Part shown: piece after piece, positions 14,610 through 22,974 of the stretch
How the letters are laid out: each line of letters begins with the position of its first letter
How positions within the stretch are numbered: the stretch's first letter is position 1
Assembly (NCBI RefSeq): GCF_016918545.1
Contig: NZ_JAFFQC010000036.1
Coordinates: 1 to 35,954, forward strand
Origin: Desulfobulbus alkaliphilus
GTDB lineage: Bacteria; Desulfobacterota; Desulfobulbia; Desulfobulbales; Desulfobulbaceae
Reading direction: 5' to 3'
Length of the DNA stretch: 35,954 bases
Program-made: the position numbers and the translations under genes
The notes under the pieces: model-generated
Databases searched by the model: none
What the model saw: the letters and a program-made list of their open reading frames with translations, nothing else
Told to the model about the DNA's origin: nothing

Positions 14610-17294
14610 TTAGAAAGTGCCGCCCATGCTGAAATCCCAGGTGGACTGTTCTTCACCCTCTTGACGATCGAGATTGTAACCCCATGCCAGTCTGAGGGGA
14701 CCAAGGGGAGAAAGCCAGAGGACACCGAACCCGGCGGAGTGTTTATACTCACTGAAATCCCAACTGTCTTCCGGTGCATAAACGTTACCGAGATCAGTAA
14801 ATATTTCCCCATCCATGCCCAGATTTTTCAGGAGTGGAAAGATAATGGACACAGTACCGTTCCACATTTTATCACCACCGATCTTCTCCCCGGTTTCAGG
14901 GTCCACGGGACTGATCGAAAAGGTCTTGAATCCACGGATGGTGTTCATGCCACCCAGATAAAAATTCTCGTAGACCGGCAGTTTGCCGTCTTCATTCTCA
15001 AAGACCCGACCGGCAGCCCCCCGGACATGAAAGACCGTGCTCCAGACCAGCGGAAAATACCAGGAGGAGGATCCTTCCAGTTTGGTGAACTGGGCGTCAC
15101 CGCCAAGGGGACCGCCGGCATAATTGACGCTGATCCGACTGCGCGACCCAGTGGTCGGAGAAAAAATTCTGTCCCGGGTATCCCGAATAAGACCCAATTC
15201 GGCCGCACTGGTCAGATTGATATCCTTGGAACGGAGGATGACGGAAGAGGCATTTTCAGCGATATCGGTCAGGTTGGTATCGGAAAGCGTATATCCGTAC
15301 ACAATACGCCAGGCTTCGAAGAGCGGGTGGCCAATTCGCAGAGCACCGCCGGTGGAGTCTTTGGTGTAATCGTCGTATTCACGTTCCCAGTTGAACAGAT
15401 CGATGCTGCCTGAGACCTGTGAATCATAGAGCCGTGGGTTGGTAAAGGTCAGGTTGTAGCGAGTACTCTGGCTGCTGAGATTGGCCGACAGCGATAACCT
15501 GTTCCCTGTGCCGAAAAGATTATCCTCGGAAATCTGCCCCATAAAAAGAAGATTTTCAGAAGAGGACCAGCCGGCACCAATACTGAACTGACCGGTCGGT
15601 TGTTCCTTGACCTCGACCACTACATCCATCAACTCTTCATTCATGGTCGGCCGGGGGATGATATTGACCTCTTCAAAAAACCGAAGCCGATTGAGTCGCT
15701 GGGTGGAGGTGCGAATGGCCCTCGAATCGAACAGTCCTCCTTCCTGCATCTTGAGATCACGGCGGATGACATTATCGCGGGTACGGGTATTGCCCTGGAT
15801 ATCGATCCGGTTGAAATACACCAGGGAGCCTTTGTCGACCATGAGGACGATATCCACTCGATTACCGGTGGCTGCCCGGTTGATTCTCGGGAAAATTTCC
15901 GCAAAAGCGTATCCCTTTTCGGCGTAGAGGTCGGTGAGGCGGGTGATGTCGTCCCGCAGGACCTGTCGGTTGAGAAACTCCTCCCTACGGATCTCGAGCA
16001 GGGCTATCAGTTCTTCCTGACTGCGAATGAGATCGCCCTGAATCTCAACCGTGCCGACCCGGTAGCGGGGCCCTTCTTCAATGGGAAAGGTGATGAAAAG
16101 GGCATCATCCCTCTGCTCGACGATGGGGCTGCCCACCCTGGCCTCAATGAAGCCCTGATTATGGTAATAGGCTCCGATCCGATCCGCATCCTGGCGGAGC
16201 ACATCCATTTTCAGGACACCGGAGGCGGTCAGCCACGAGATCCACCAACGGTGCGTTCCGGTCTGGATAACGCCTCGCAGCGTACTGTCGGAAACACTGG
16301 CATTGCCCTGGAAGGTTATGGCCTCGATGGTGATCTTTTTTCCTTCATCGAGCACGAGGCGTACTTCGGCACCGGTCCCCTCGGGGTAACTGATGACTGT
16401 ATTGACCTCGGTATTGTAATACCCCTTGGACCGGTACAGCTCCCGGACCCTTTCCGCGGCTTCGTTGATCCTGGCCGGGTTGAGAATGGAGTTGACAGGG
16501 ATGTTGGCGGCATCGCGGACATCCTGCTCTTTGATGCTCTGAGCGCCGGTAATGACAACACTGCCGATGAGCGGTTTCTCACTGATCCGGAAAATAATCC
16601 TTTTGCCTCTGTCGGTGTCCAAGGCTTCTATCTCGACATTATCGAAATAGCCCATGGCAAAAACCGCGCGCAGATCCTCCCGCAGCAAAGCCGGATCGTA
16701 GAGGTCACCGGGCTTGGTGGAAATCCTCTGGAGAATAGCGCCGGAATCAATGCGCACATTGCCTTCTGGCACGATGGAGGCAACGGTAAAGCGGCGATTG
16801 GAAAAGGTCAGCATGGCTGCCACGATTTCCTCGGTTATCCGTCCCAGTTCCTCCAGCGATTCGGCTTCCCGAAATGCCGAATACGGGACCGTCGGGGCCA
16901 GCATATCATAGACTGCGCAGTCAAGACTGATGAGGTTGCCCAGTCGGGTGAGACTGCCAACAACAACATAGTTGACTCCGGCACGTTCGGCGATGGTTTC
17001 GAGGACAGGGACCGGCGGCGGCCACACGTCTTCATATTGGATCAGTTGCTCAGCCTCGCCGCGGGAAAGCATACGCTGTCCCTTGGCGGCCGTTTCCCTT
17101 TCCAGAATCCTGTCAGCGGTGGCAGCTAAGGCAGCGGCGTCGGGGGCGTTGACCCTGAACGGCAGAAAAACCGTATTGGCTTCCAGAGCCCGGGAGACGC
17201 CGGGGAAAAGGAGCAGGGTGACAACTCCTGCAAGAACGCACACCAGCATTGGAAAAATCAGGGTTCTCCGCCAGATGTTTACGATCGACCGCAT
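14610..17294 (-). CDS. bamA: BamA outer-membrane assembly factor with extra N-terminal domain
   Basis: This Omp85 protein of 894 residues inserts barrel proteins into the outer membrane. I chose ATG 17294 because AGGA lies 9 bases upstream and a signal peptide follows at once (MRSIVNIWRRT, then LVCVLAGVVTLLLFPGVSRALE). The longer frame back to 17456 runs into repeat copy E and has no signal. After cleavage there is an extra domain of about 130 residues (NTVFLPFRV to AAMLTFSNRRF, with GVNYVVVGSLTRLG) resembling TolB-N/FlgO-type folds, which proteobacterial BamA of the E. coli type lacks. Five POTRA domains follow to about residue 570, then the 16-strand barrel. The L6 motif is present as IRGF near 785, and the chain ends SMGGTF with the C-terminal Phe. 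mfd follows after 49 bases. Confidence 0.95.
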   Translation of the reverse strand: MRSIVNIWRRTLIFPMLVCVLAGVVTLLLFPGVSRALEANTVFLPFRVNAPDAAALAATADRILERETAAKGQRMLSRGEAEQLIQYEDVWPPPVPVLETIAERAGVNYVVVGSLTRLGNLISLDCAVYDMLAPTVPYSAFREAESLEELGRITEEIVAAMLTFSNRRFTVASIVPEGNVRIDSGAILQRISTKPGDLYDPALLREDLRAVFAMGYFDNVEIEALDTDRGKRIIFRISEKPLIGSVVITGAQSIKEQDVRDAANIPVNSILNPARINEAAERVRELYRSKGYYNTEVNTVISYPEGTGAEVRLVLDEGKKITIEAITFQGNASVSDSTLRGVIQTGTHRWWISWLTASGVLKMDVLRQDADRIGAYYHNQGFIEARVGSPIVEQRDDALFITFPIEEGPRYRVGTVEIQGDLIRSQEELIALLEIRREEFLNRQVLRDDITRLTDLYAEKGYAFAEIFPRINRAATGNRVDIVLMVDKGSLVYFNRIDIQGNTRTRDNVIRRDLKMQEGGLFDSRAIRTSTQRLNRLRFFEEVNIIPRPTMNEELMDVVVEVKEQPTGQFSIGAGWSSSENLLFMGQISEDNLFGTGNRLSLSANLSSQSTRYNLTFTNPRLYDSQVSGSIDLFNWEREYDDYTKDSTGGALRIGHPLFEAWRIVYGYTLSDTNLTDIAENASSVILRSKDINLTSAAELGLIRDTRDRIFSPTTGSRSRISVNYAGGPLGGDAQFTKLEGSSSWYFPLVWSTVFHVRGAAGRVFENEDGKLPVYENFYLGGMNTIRGFKTFSISPVDPETGEKIGGDKMWNGTVSIIFPLLKNLGMDGEIFTDLGNVYAPEDSWDFSEYKHSAGFGVLWLSPLGPLRLAWGYNLDRQEGEEQSTWDFSMGGTF

Positions 17295-17419
17295 GGGATG
17301 ATTCCTGTTGTTGGATGTTTCACCGGCAGGATGCAAGGATGCGTCTATACCCACCGGCAGAGAAAAAACGGTCACCAGTCGGCAACCGGCCCATCTCCTT
17401 AAATGTCGGAAGCCATTAT

Positions 17420-17547
17420 CCTGAATCCGTGACGTCTGGACTCGTATTTTGGCCATATCTTACTGCCATAAGGTTATAATTGTCACAGAATTTTTGATAA
17501 TAACCCTCACCAGCCGCCCCTTCGGGACGAACCCTCACGGATGCAGG
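17420..17547 (+). repeat. Dispersed structured repeat, copy E (short form)
   Basis: This 128-bp copy has left terminus CCTGAATCCGTGA and right terminus TCACGGATGCAGG (12 of 13 pair). An inner arm GGTTATAATT faces TGATAATAACC, and the side hairpin is GCCCCTTCGGGAC. It sits between the bamA start and the plsC stop. Both flanks read ATTAT, which could be a target duplication, but other copies do not show one. Confidence 0.88.
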
Positions 17548-17625
17548 ATTATGCCATGTTCCCTTGTTTTTGCAAGAAATTATGTCGGCTGACCCGCATT
17601 CATCCGGCCTGCAGCCACTGGCCTG

Positions 17626-18393
17626 TCAACGGAGATGTTCCTCCATCTGTCCTTGTGGCTGAACCTGTACATACCGATCATCCAGCTGCTTTTCCACCGC
17701 CGCCAGCAGATCTACAGCCAGCTTTTGTTTGTCGGTGGCCCGATACTCGCCTGTTTCAACCGGCGGGCCGATCCGGATATCGATTTCACCGCTCTCGGGC
17801 AGGAATTTCCCTTTGGGCAGAACCTCGTATGAGCCGTTGAAACCAATGGGAACAATCGGCACCCCGGCCTTGATCGCCAGGAGCACGGCACCGGCCTTGA
17901 AGTCGCGGACGACCCCATCTTCGCTGCGGGTCCCCTCGGGAAAAATCAGCACGGAACAGCCCCCTGCGATCCGTTTGGCGGCCTCATCGAGACTTTTCAT
18001 GGCCTGCCGCCCCCGGGACCGGTCGATGGCGATGTAGCCGACCCGGTGCATTGCCTGGCCAAACACCGGAACACGAAACAACTCTCTCTTGGCTATCCAC
18101 CTGAAATCATGATCAAAATACCCCTGGAACGCAAATATATCAAACTGACTGCAATGGTTGCCGGCAAAGATATAGGTCTGGTCGGGATCAATATTTTCAA
18201 GGCCGGTCACCTTCACCCTGACACCGGCAAGCCGGCAGAGAACCCGCCCCCAGAACCGGGCAAAAACCTGGGCCTTGACTTGTGATCGACGGATAAAGAG
18301 AATATCGAAAATGGCGATCGCTGACACGAAAAAAGTCAGAATGGGCGCCAGGATAAGCGTCAACATGCCGCGAATTGTCTGGATCGGCGCCAT
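17626..18393 (-). CDS. plsC: 1-acyl-sn-glycerol-3-phosphate acyltransferase (PlsC)
   Basis: This 255-residue acyltransferase transfers an acyl chain to lysophosphatidic acid to make phosphatidic acid at the inner membrane. A hydrophobic N-terminal helix lies at about residues 8-30. The catalytic motif NHCSQFDIFAF (NHxxxxD) is at about 76-86, the conserved PVFGQAMHRVGYIAIDR follows, and FPEGTRSEDG (block III) is near 149. GVPIVPIGFNGS is the fourth block. I prefer ATG 18393 because GGAG lies 8 bases upstream; a TTG four codons earlier is also in frame but lacks a site. It is upstream of bamA on the same strand but separated by repeat copy E, so it may form its own transcript. Confidence 0.93.
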   Translation of the reverse strand: MAPIQTIRGMLTLILAPILTFFVSAIAIFDILFIRRSQVKAQVFARFWGRVLCRLAGVRVKVTGLENIDPDQTYIFAGNHCSQFDIFAFQGYFDHDFRWIAKRELFRVPVFGQAMHRVGYIAIDRSRGRQAMKSLDEAAKRIAGGCSVLIFPEGTRSEDGVVRDFKAGAVLLAIKAGVPIVPIGFNGSYEVLPKGKFLPESGEIDIRIGPPVETGEYRATDKQKLAVDLLAAVEKQLDDRYVQVQPQGQMEEHLR

Positions 18394-18527
18394 AGAGATC
18401 TCCAATGTTGTCTGTTGTTCTCCCGAAACGCGGAGAGATGTGGGGTAAAATGGATATCAGGCCCTGTTCACATGCTCTCGCCCACAGACGACAGGACCGG
18501 GTACAGGTGTACTTAGCAGGAGCGAGT

Positions 18528-18617
18528 ATGAAGAGCAAGAAATTCGTCACTGTTCGCTGGCAGCAATTGCAAGCCTCCATTGGCGCGCGGCAAGAAGATG
18601 AAACGTTGCGGGATTGA
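18528..18617 (+). CDS. Possible 29-residue small protein (unknown)
   Basis: Within the 474-base gap between plsC and icd, an ATG at 18528 is preceded by AGGAG at a spacing of 7. It opens a 29-codon frame beginning MKSKKFVTVRWQQLQA and ending ETLRD. The good ribosome site is the only positive evidence. There is no recognisable family, and codon bias cannot be judged at this length. It may be spurious. The remainder of the gap holds repeat copy F and the icd leader. Confidence 0.28.
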   Translation: MKSKKFVTVRWQQLQASIGARQEDETLRD

Positions 18618-18665
18618 CGGAAATGCTGCAATCGAATATAGTTGGCGCCTCATTACATACTTTAT

Positions 18666-18793
18666 CCTGAATCCATGAGCGTTCGTCCGTGAAGGGCGGT
18701 TGGTGAAAGGCATTACCAGGGATTTTGCTGAAATTATTAGATGGGTACAGCAAGATATATCCGCAACAAGAGCCCAGCCGTCACGGATTCAGG
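18666..18793 (-). repeat. Dispersed structured repeat, copy F (short form, inverted)
   Basis: This 128-bp copy is in the opposite orientation to the others. Read on the minus strand it begins CCTGAATCCGTGACGGCTGG, continues with CGGATATATCTTGCTGTA, and ends GCTCATGGATTCAGG. It lies 74 bases before the icd start, so it would be in the icd leader or promoter region. Confidence 0.88.
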
Positions 18794-18867
18794 TTTGTTC
18801 ATTTGTTCATATGCCGCGGCAACACAACCGGCATATATGTCGCTGCCTTCTTTACAAGGAGTCTGTT

Positions 18868-20085
18868 TTGACAGAAGAGATCATCTCCATCAACACCGAC
18901 AGTCAGCTCATTGTCCCCAATAATCCGGTGATTCCATTCATCGAGGGCGACGGGATCGGCGCTGACATCTGGGCAGCGGCCCAGAAGGTACTGGATGCCG
19001 CGGTTGCCAGAAGCTACGGTACGACCAGAAAAATTGATTGGCTGGAAATTCTCGCCGGCGAAAAAGCTTACAACGCTACAGGTGAATGGCTGCCGCCGGA
19101 AAGTATTGATGCCCTGAAAAAATATGTGGTGGCCATCAAGGGACCGTTGACCACCCCGGTGGGAGAAGGTATACGCAGTCTCAATGTGACCCTGCGCCAG
19201 GTTCTTGATCTGTACGCCTGTGTCCGCCCTGTTCGTTACTATCAGGGGGTTGTCTCGCCAGTAAAATCTCCTGAAAAAGTCGACATGGTCATCTTCCGTG
19301 AAAACACCGAGGATGTCTATGCGGGTATCGAATGGCAGGCCGGCAGCGATCAGGCCAACCGGGTGATTGAATTTCTCCGCAGTGAGATGGATGCCCATAT
19401 CCGGGACAATTCAGGTATAGGCGTCAAGCCGATATCGGAATTCGGGACTAAACGCCTGGTTCGCAAGGCCATCCAGTATGCCCTCGACCAGGGCCGCACT
19501 TCGGTGACCCTGGTCCATAAAGGGAATATCATGAAATTCACCGAAGGAGCTTTCCGCAATTGGGGATACGAATTGGCCGCGGAAGAGTTTGCCGAGGTCA
19601 CCATCTCTGAAGACGAGGTCTGGAACCAGTACAACGGTTCGCCACCGGCTGGTAAAATCGTCATCAAGGACCGCATCGCGGATGCCATGTTTCAGCAGGT
19701 CCTGCTTCGTCCGGAAGAATACTCCGTGCTGGCGATGCCCAATCTCAACGGCGACTATATGTCCGATGCACTTGCCGCCCAGGTCGGAGGGCTCGGGATT
19801 GCCCCCGGAGCCAATATCGGGGACGGAGTCGCCCTGTTCGAGGCCACCCACGGCACTGCTCCCAAGTATGCTGGACTCGACAAAGTCAATCCAGGCTCGC
19901 TGTTGCTTTCAGGGGTCATGCTGCTGGAATACATCGGCTGGAATGAAGCGGCAGAACTAATTCAAACAGCGCTGCAAACGACCATTACCAAAAAAACGGT
20001 CACCTATGATCTGGCCCGGCAGATGGAGGGCGCCACGGAGTTGTCCTGCTCCGCTTTTGGCAGCGCCATCATCAATAACATGTAA
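18868..20085 (+). CDS. icd: NADP-dependent isocitrate dehydrogenase, TTG start
   Basis: This 405-residue enzyme oxidatively decarboxylates isocitrate to 2-oxoglutarate. The reading frame is open upstream to 18700, but that extension crosses repeat copy F. The TTG at 18868 has AAGGAG 7 bases upstream and gives a length close to the 416 residues of E. coli Icd. Characteristic stretches are [14 protein letters not shown], the substrate loop [11 protein letters not shown] with the conserved Ser (phosphorylated in E. coli by AceK), [37 protein letters not shown], and the cofactor segment [16 protein letters not shown]. The Lys-Tyr in APKYAG is the NADP-selecting pair of E. coli Icd, which points to NADP. 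In sulfate reducers this enzyme can serve a complete or a biosynthetic TCA branch. The comF-type gene follows in the same direction after 76 bases. Confidence 0.95.
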   Translation: MTEEIISINTDSQLIVPNNPVIPFIEGDGIGADIWAAAQKVLDAAVARSYGTTRKIDWLEILAGEKAYNATGEWLPPESIDALKKYVVAIKGPLTTPVGEGIRSLNVTLRQVLDLYACVRPVRYYQGVVSPVKSPEKVDMVIFRENTEDVYAGIEWQAGSDQANRVIEFLRSEMDAHIRDNSGIGVKPISEFGTKRLVRKAIQYALDQGRTSVTLVHKGNIMKFTEGAFRNWGYELAAEEFAEVTISEDEVWNQYNGSPPAGKIVIKDRIADAMFQQVLLRPEEYSVLAMPNLNGDYMSDALAAQVGGLGIAPGANIGDGVALFEATHGTAPKYAGLDKVNPGSLLLSGVMLLEYIGWNEAAELIQTALQTTITKKTVTYDLARQMEGATELSCSAFGSAIINNM

Positions 20086-20161
20086 CGACACCGCTCAAGG
20101 GGGTTGGCAACTGTTTGCTGTATTCCCTTCTTTTCTGGTAACATCTGTCCTGGAACAATAG

Positions 20162-20881
20162 GTGTCCTCATTTCTGGAGGCGATCAAAGATCTCCTGTTT
20201 CCCCCGACCTGTCTGGGCTGTACACGGCGGCTGGCGACCTCCCGGCCGCCGTTTTTCTGTGCAGACTGCCTGGCTGAGGTTGTTTATCTTGGTTCCCCCT
20301 GCTGCGCCTGCTGCGGCATACCTTTTCCCACCGGTGTCGATCATCTCTGCGGCGACTGCCTCGTTCACCCTCCGGCTTTTGATGTTGCCCGATCCGTGCT
20401 GCTTTATCAGCCCCCGGTTGCCACAGTCCTGCGCACCCTGAAATTCGGTGGCCAACTGACCGGCCTCACCACCCTGGGAGCCTTGGCAAGCCAGTCCCCG
20501 TTCATGCATCACTTTACCCCGCCGGATTACATTGTGCCGGTGCCCCTCCATCTCAGCCGTCTCCGGCAACGGGGTTTCAATCAGGCCCGGTCCATTGCCG
20601 CAGCCTGCTTCCCCCACTGGCAAGACCGCATCAAAATCAACCTGCTCCTCCGAAATCGACCCACTGTTCCCCAGACAGATCTCAGCGGTGAAGAGCGGCG
20701 AAAAAACCTGAAAAACGCCTTCATCCCGGTTGAGGATATCCGGTTCGCGAAAAAACGGATTCTCCTGGTCGATGACATCTTCACAACCGGCAGCACCGTG
20801 AGCGAATGCAGTCTCGCTCTCCGCCGGGCCGGCGTAGCACGAATCGAAGTGTTCACCCTGGCCAGAAGTCTGGCTCCCTGA
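20162..20881 (+). CDS. ComF-family phosphoribosyltransferase-like protein
   Basis: This 239-residue protein is of ComFC type. An N-terminal cysteine-rich zinc-binding part (CLGC, CADC, CCACC, CGDC between residues 18 and 62) is followed by a type I phosphoribosyltransferase domain. The PRPP loop ILLVDDIFTTGSTV is at about 200-213, and the RLRQRGFNQA motif is at about 136-145. In naturally competent bacteria ComFC supports uptake and integration of single-stranded DNA; in many other bacteria its role is unknown. The start is GTG at 20162 with only a weak GGAA upstream. No other competence gene is adjacent, but a type IV pilus/type II secretion-type ATPase is encoded about 8 kb downstream. Confidence 0.9.
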   Translation: MSSFLEAIKDLLFPPTCLGCTRRLATSRPPFFCADCLAEVVYLGSPCCACCGIPFPTGVDHLCGDCLVHPPAFDVARSVLLYQPPVATVLRTLKFGGQLTGLTTLGALASQSPFMHHFTPPDYIVPVPLHLSRLRQRGFNQARSIAAACFPHWQDRIKINLLLRNRPTVPQTDLSGEERRKNLKNAFIPVEDIRFAKKRILLVDDIFTTGSTVSECSLALRRAGVARIEVFTLARSLAP

Positions 20882-21476
20882 AGGATAGTCGACCCCGGGC
20901 GCTCCATCTTTGCACGGACTTGCCTGCATGCGGAAAATGGTTCAGCAGACAGCCATGGCTGGAACAACCAGCCATGGTGTCACGAAGCGGGCACAACAAG
21001 TTTGTTACTGTTTTTATTCATAAAAATTTCGAATAAAAATTTCTTTTTTTTTTCTGATCCCGACATTTCCCGAAATAATGGAGTAAAAAGAGGTTAAAGA
21101 ATCCCCTTGTCACGTAAGCTAAAAATTGAGGATAATCGAGCTTTATTCAGTAAAATGGAGCAAGACGAAAATAACATGATGTTAACTCTCTGTTAATAAC
21201 TCCTTTGCCACAAAGCTAACATATTGTTTTAAATTACCTTTTAACCAGCACTGCCAAAATGTACGCTGTGGTTGAGAGTTGCGACCTTGCCGTCTTGGAA
21301 ACGCAAATCCCTGGACCACTTTTCACATGTGCACAATCATCATGGTTTGCAGGGTAAAATCAGCTCATACCGCTTTTGACCGGCAACCGGTTTTTCTGTA
21401 GATCAAAGCCCATCCGAAGGATCGGTTTCCCTCGTGACCATCAACTCATTTTATTTTTGAAAATAGGATATTGTCT
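20882..21476 (+). other. AT-rich intergenic region upstream of dnaA
   Basis: This 595-base gap has no convincing gene. Positions 21003-21240 are clearly AT-rich compared with the neighbours. A hairpin, TTTTTATTC (21011-21019) against GAATAAAAA (21031-21039), is followed by a T-run and may end the comF transcript. A short ACCGG-CAA-CCGGT hairpin plus four T (21379-21395) and a poor -35/-10 pair (TTGACC...TAGATC, about 21377-21405) precede dnaA. DnaA-box-like 9-mers are only approximate: TTTGCCACA and TGTTAATAA each have two mismatches, and TTTTCACA is near 21320. The region could be a replication origin, but no box cluster supports that firmly. Confidence 0.5.
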
Positions 21477-22793
21477 ATGTTGTGGAATACGATAAAGACA
21501 TCTTTGCACAATACCTTACCGGAGAACGAATTCGGCTTGTGGATCAAACCGCTGGAATGTCGACGACAGGATGACCAGGGGATCGAGCTGATTGGACCGG
21601 ATCGTTTTTTTTGTGCTTGGGTGGAAGACCGCTACCTGGACCTCATCCGGACAAAAGCCGAAGAACTGGGTATGAAAATCGAGGTGCGGTTGCAGGTTGC
21701 CGAGAGCCCGCCCCTGCAGCTTGACAGTGCCAGATCCGGTCAGCTCTGCCTGCCCGGCACAACCGGCGGATCCCGCCTGCGATCCCTTCACCCCGCCTTT
21801 ACTTTTGAACAGTTCATGGTCGGCGAATCCAACCTGCTGGCCCGCTCTGCCTGCAAGGCTCTGGCGACCGGGGACAGCACCTTCGGCAACTGCCTCTTCA
21901 TGAACAGCTCCACCGGGCTGGGAAAAAGCCACCTGACCCAGGCCGTTGTTCATCAGGTTCTTCGCTCCGCACCGTCGACCCGTCTCCATTACCTGACCGC
22001 ACAGCAGTTTTCCGCCGAAATGGTCAAGGGAATTCGTACCAATGCCATGGAGCAGTTCTCGAAAAAATATGTCAATGGCTGCGACATGCTGCTGGTCGAA
22101 GATATTCATACCCTGACCGGAAAAAATAAAACCCAGGAAGAATTGAACACCATTCTCGATTACCTGATCAAGTCCGGACGGCGGGTTATTCTCACCTCCG
22201 CTTTGCCCGCGAATAAACTCTCCGGCATCGATGATGACTTCCGCAGCCGGATGACTTCCGGCCTGGTCACCGGCATCGAATCGCCTGACTATGCCACCAG
22301 AGCTCGGATCATCCGTCACAAATTGCAGCTGCATGGTCTGAAAACAGATGAGGATCTGGTGGAATACATGGCCGAAAACCTGCGGGGGGACATCAGAAGG
22401 ATGGAAAGCGCCATCATGGGCATCAAGGCAAAATCCTGTCTGCACAATGCCCCGCCCGACCTTACCATGGCCAAGGAGGTGATCTTCAAGCTCATCGGCG
22501 CATCCTCGGACATCACCGGGGAATCCATCCGTGATCTCATCGGTCGCCAGTTCAAAGTCAGTGTCGACGACCTCTGTTCCCGCTCGCGGAAGCGTTCGGT
22601 CACTTTTCCCCGTCAGGTGGCCATGTATCTCACCCGCAAGTATACCAGTCATTCCCTGGCCGATATCGGCAACATGTACAACCGCGACCACTCCACGGTC
22701 CTCTATGCCATCAAGGCTATCACCAAGGACATGTCCCGGCAGGAGTCGGTAAGAAAACAGGTCGAAATGCTTTCCGCCAAGCTGAACTCCTGA
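21477..22793 (+). CDS. dnaA: Chromosomal replication initiator DnaA
   Basis: This 438-residue DnaA has domain I at about residues 1-80 (WIKPLECR), a short domain II, an AAA+ domain from about 105 (HPAFTFEQFMVGESN) and a DNA-binding domain IV. Walker A reads TGLGKSHL at about 146 where most DnaA proteins have GGVGLGKTHL. Walker B reads LLVEDIHTL where most have LLIDDIQFL. FRSRMTSGL is the sensor region. The signature helix contains YNRDHSTVLYAIKAI, the DHTTV-type box-recognition loop, at about 402-416. These variants resemble DnaA of sulfate-reducing deltaproteobacteria from memory. AGGA lies 8 bases before ATG 21477; an earlier TTG at 21471 is too close to it. dnaN and recF are not adjacent. 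The stop TGA is part of repeat copy G, so the last codon and stop (TCC TGA) overlap the repeat edge. Confidence 0.93.
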   Translation: MLWNTIKTSLHNTLPENEFGLWIKPLECRRQDDQGIELIGPDRFFCAWVEDRYLDLIRTKAEELGMKIEVRLQVAESPPLQLDSARSGQLCLPGTTGGSRLRSLHPAFTFEQFMVGESNLLARSACKALATGDSTFGNCLFMNSSTGLGKSHLTQAVVHQVLRSAPSTRLHYLTAQQFSAEMVKGIRTNAMEQFSKKYVNGCDMLLVEDIHTLTGKNKTQEELNTILDYLIKSGRRVILTSALPANKLSGIDDDFRSRMTSGLVTGIESPDYATRARIIRHKLQLHGLKTDEDLVEYMAENLRGDIRRMESAIMGIKAKSCLHNAPPDLTMAKEVIFKLIGASSDITGESIRDLIGRQFKVSVDDLCSRSRKRSVTFPRQVAMYLTRKYTSHSLADIGNMYNRDHSTVLYAIKAITKDMSRQESVRKQVEMLSAKLNS

Positions 22794-22914
22794 ATCCGCG
22801 ACGCCGGGCGCTTGCGTTGGATATATCTTACCGTAATCAGATTATAATTGTAGTGGAATCCTTGACAATACCCTTCACCAGCCGCCCTGCGGGGCGTTCG
22901 CTCACGGATTCAGG
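22789..22914 (+). repeat. Dispersed structured repeat, copy G (short form) overlapping the dnaA stop
   Basis: This 126-bp copy has left terminus CCTGAATCCGCGA and right terminus TCACGGATTCAGG (12 of 13 paired). Its side hairpin CGCCCTGCGGGGCG is perfect. The TGA in its first five bases is the stop codon of dnaA. It lies in the convergent gap between dnaA and hemG. Confidence 0.92.
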
Positions 22915-22974
22915 ATGCTGCCATGGTGGCCCCTTCGAGGTGGCCGCTTCCTTGCGTGGCAACGCGACCGTTTC

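Noticed and set aside
15600-17129. Long plus-strand open frame of 509 codons
   Set aside because: It is antisense to bamA, which has an unmistakable signal peptide, POTRA domains and C-terminal Phe. The frame is a shadow caused by high GC.
17415-17552. ATTAT target-site duplication around repeat copy E
   Set aside because: Copies B, C, F, G and H do not show matching flanking bases, so the match at E may be chance.
21003-21470. Replication origin with DnaA boxes
   Set aside because: The region is AT-rich and beside dnaA, but box-like 9-mers have at least two mismatches and are not clustered. It is kept as a question only.
21516-22691. Minus-strand open frame of 391 codons across dnaA
   Set aside because: dnaA on the plus strand has all domain motifs; the opposite frame shows none.
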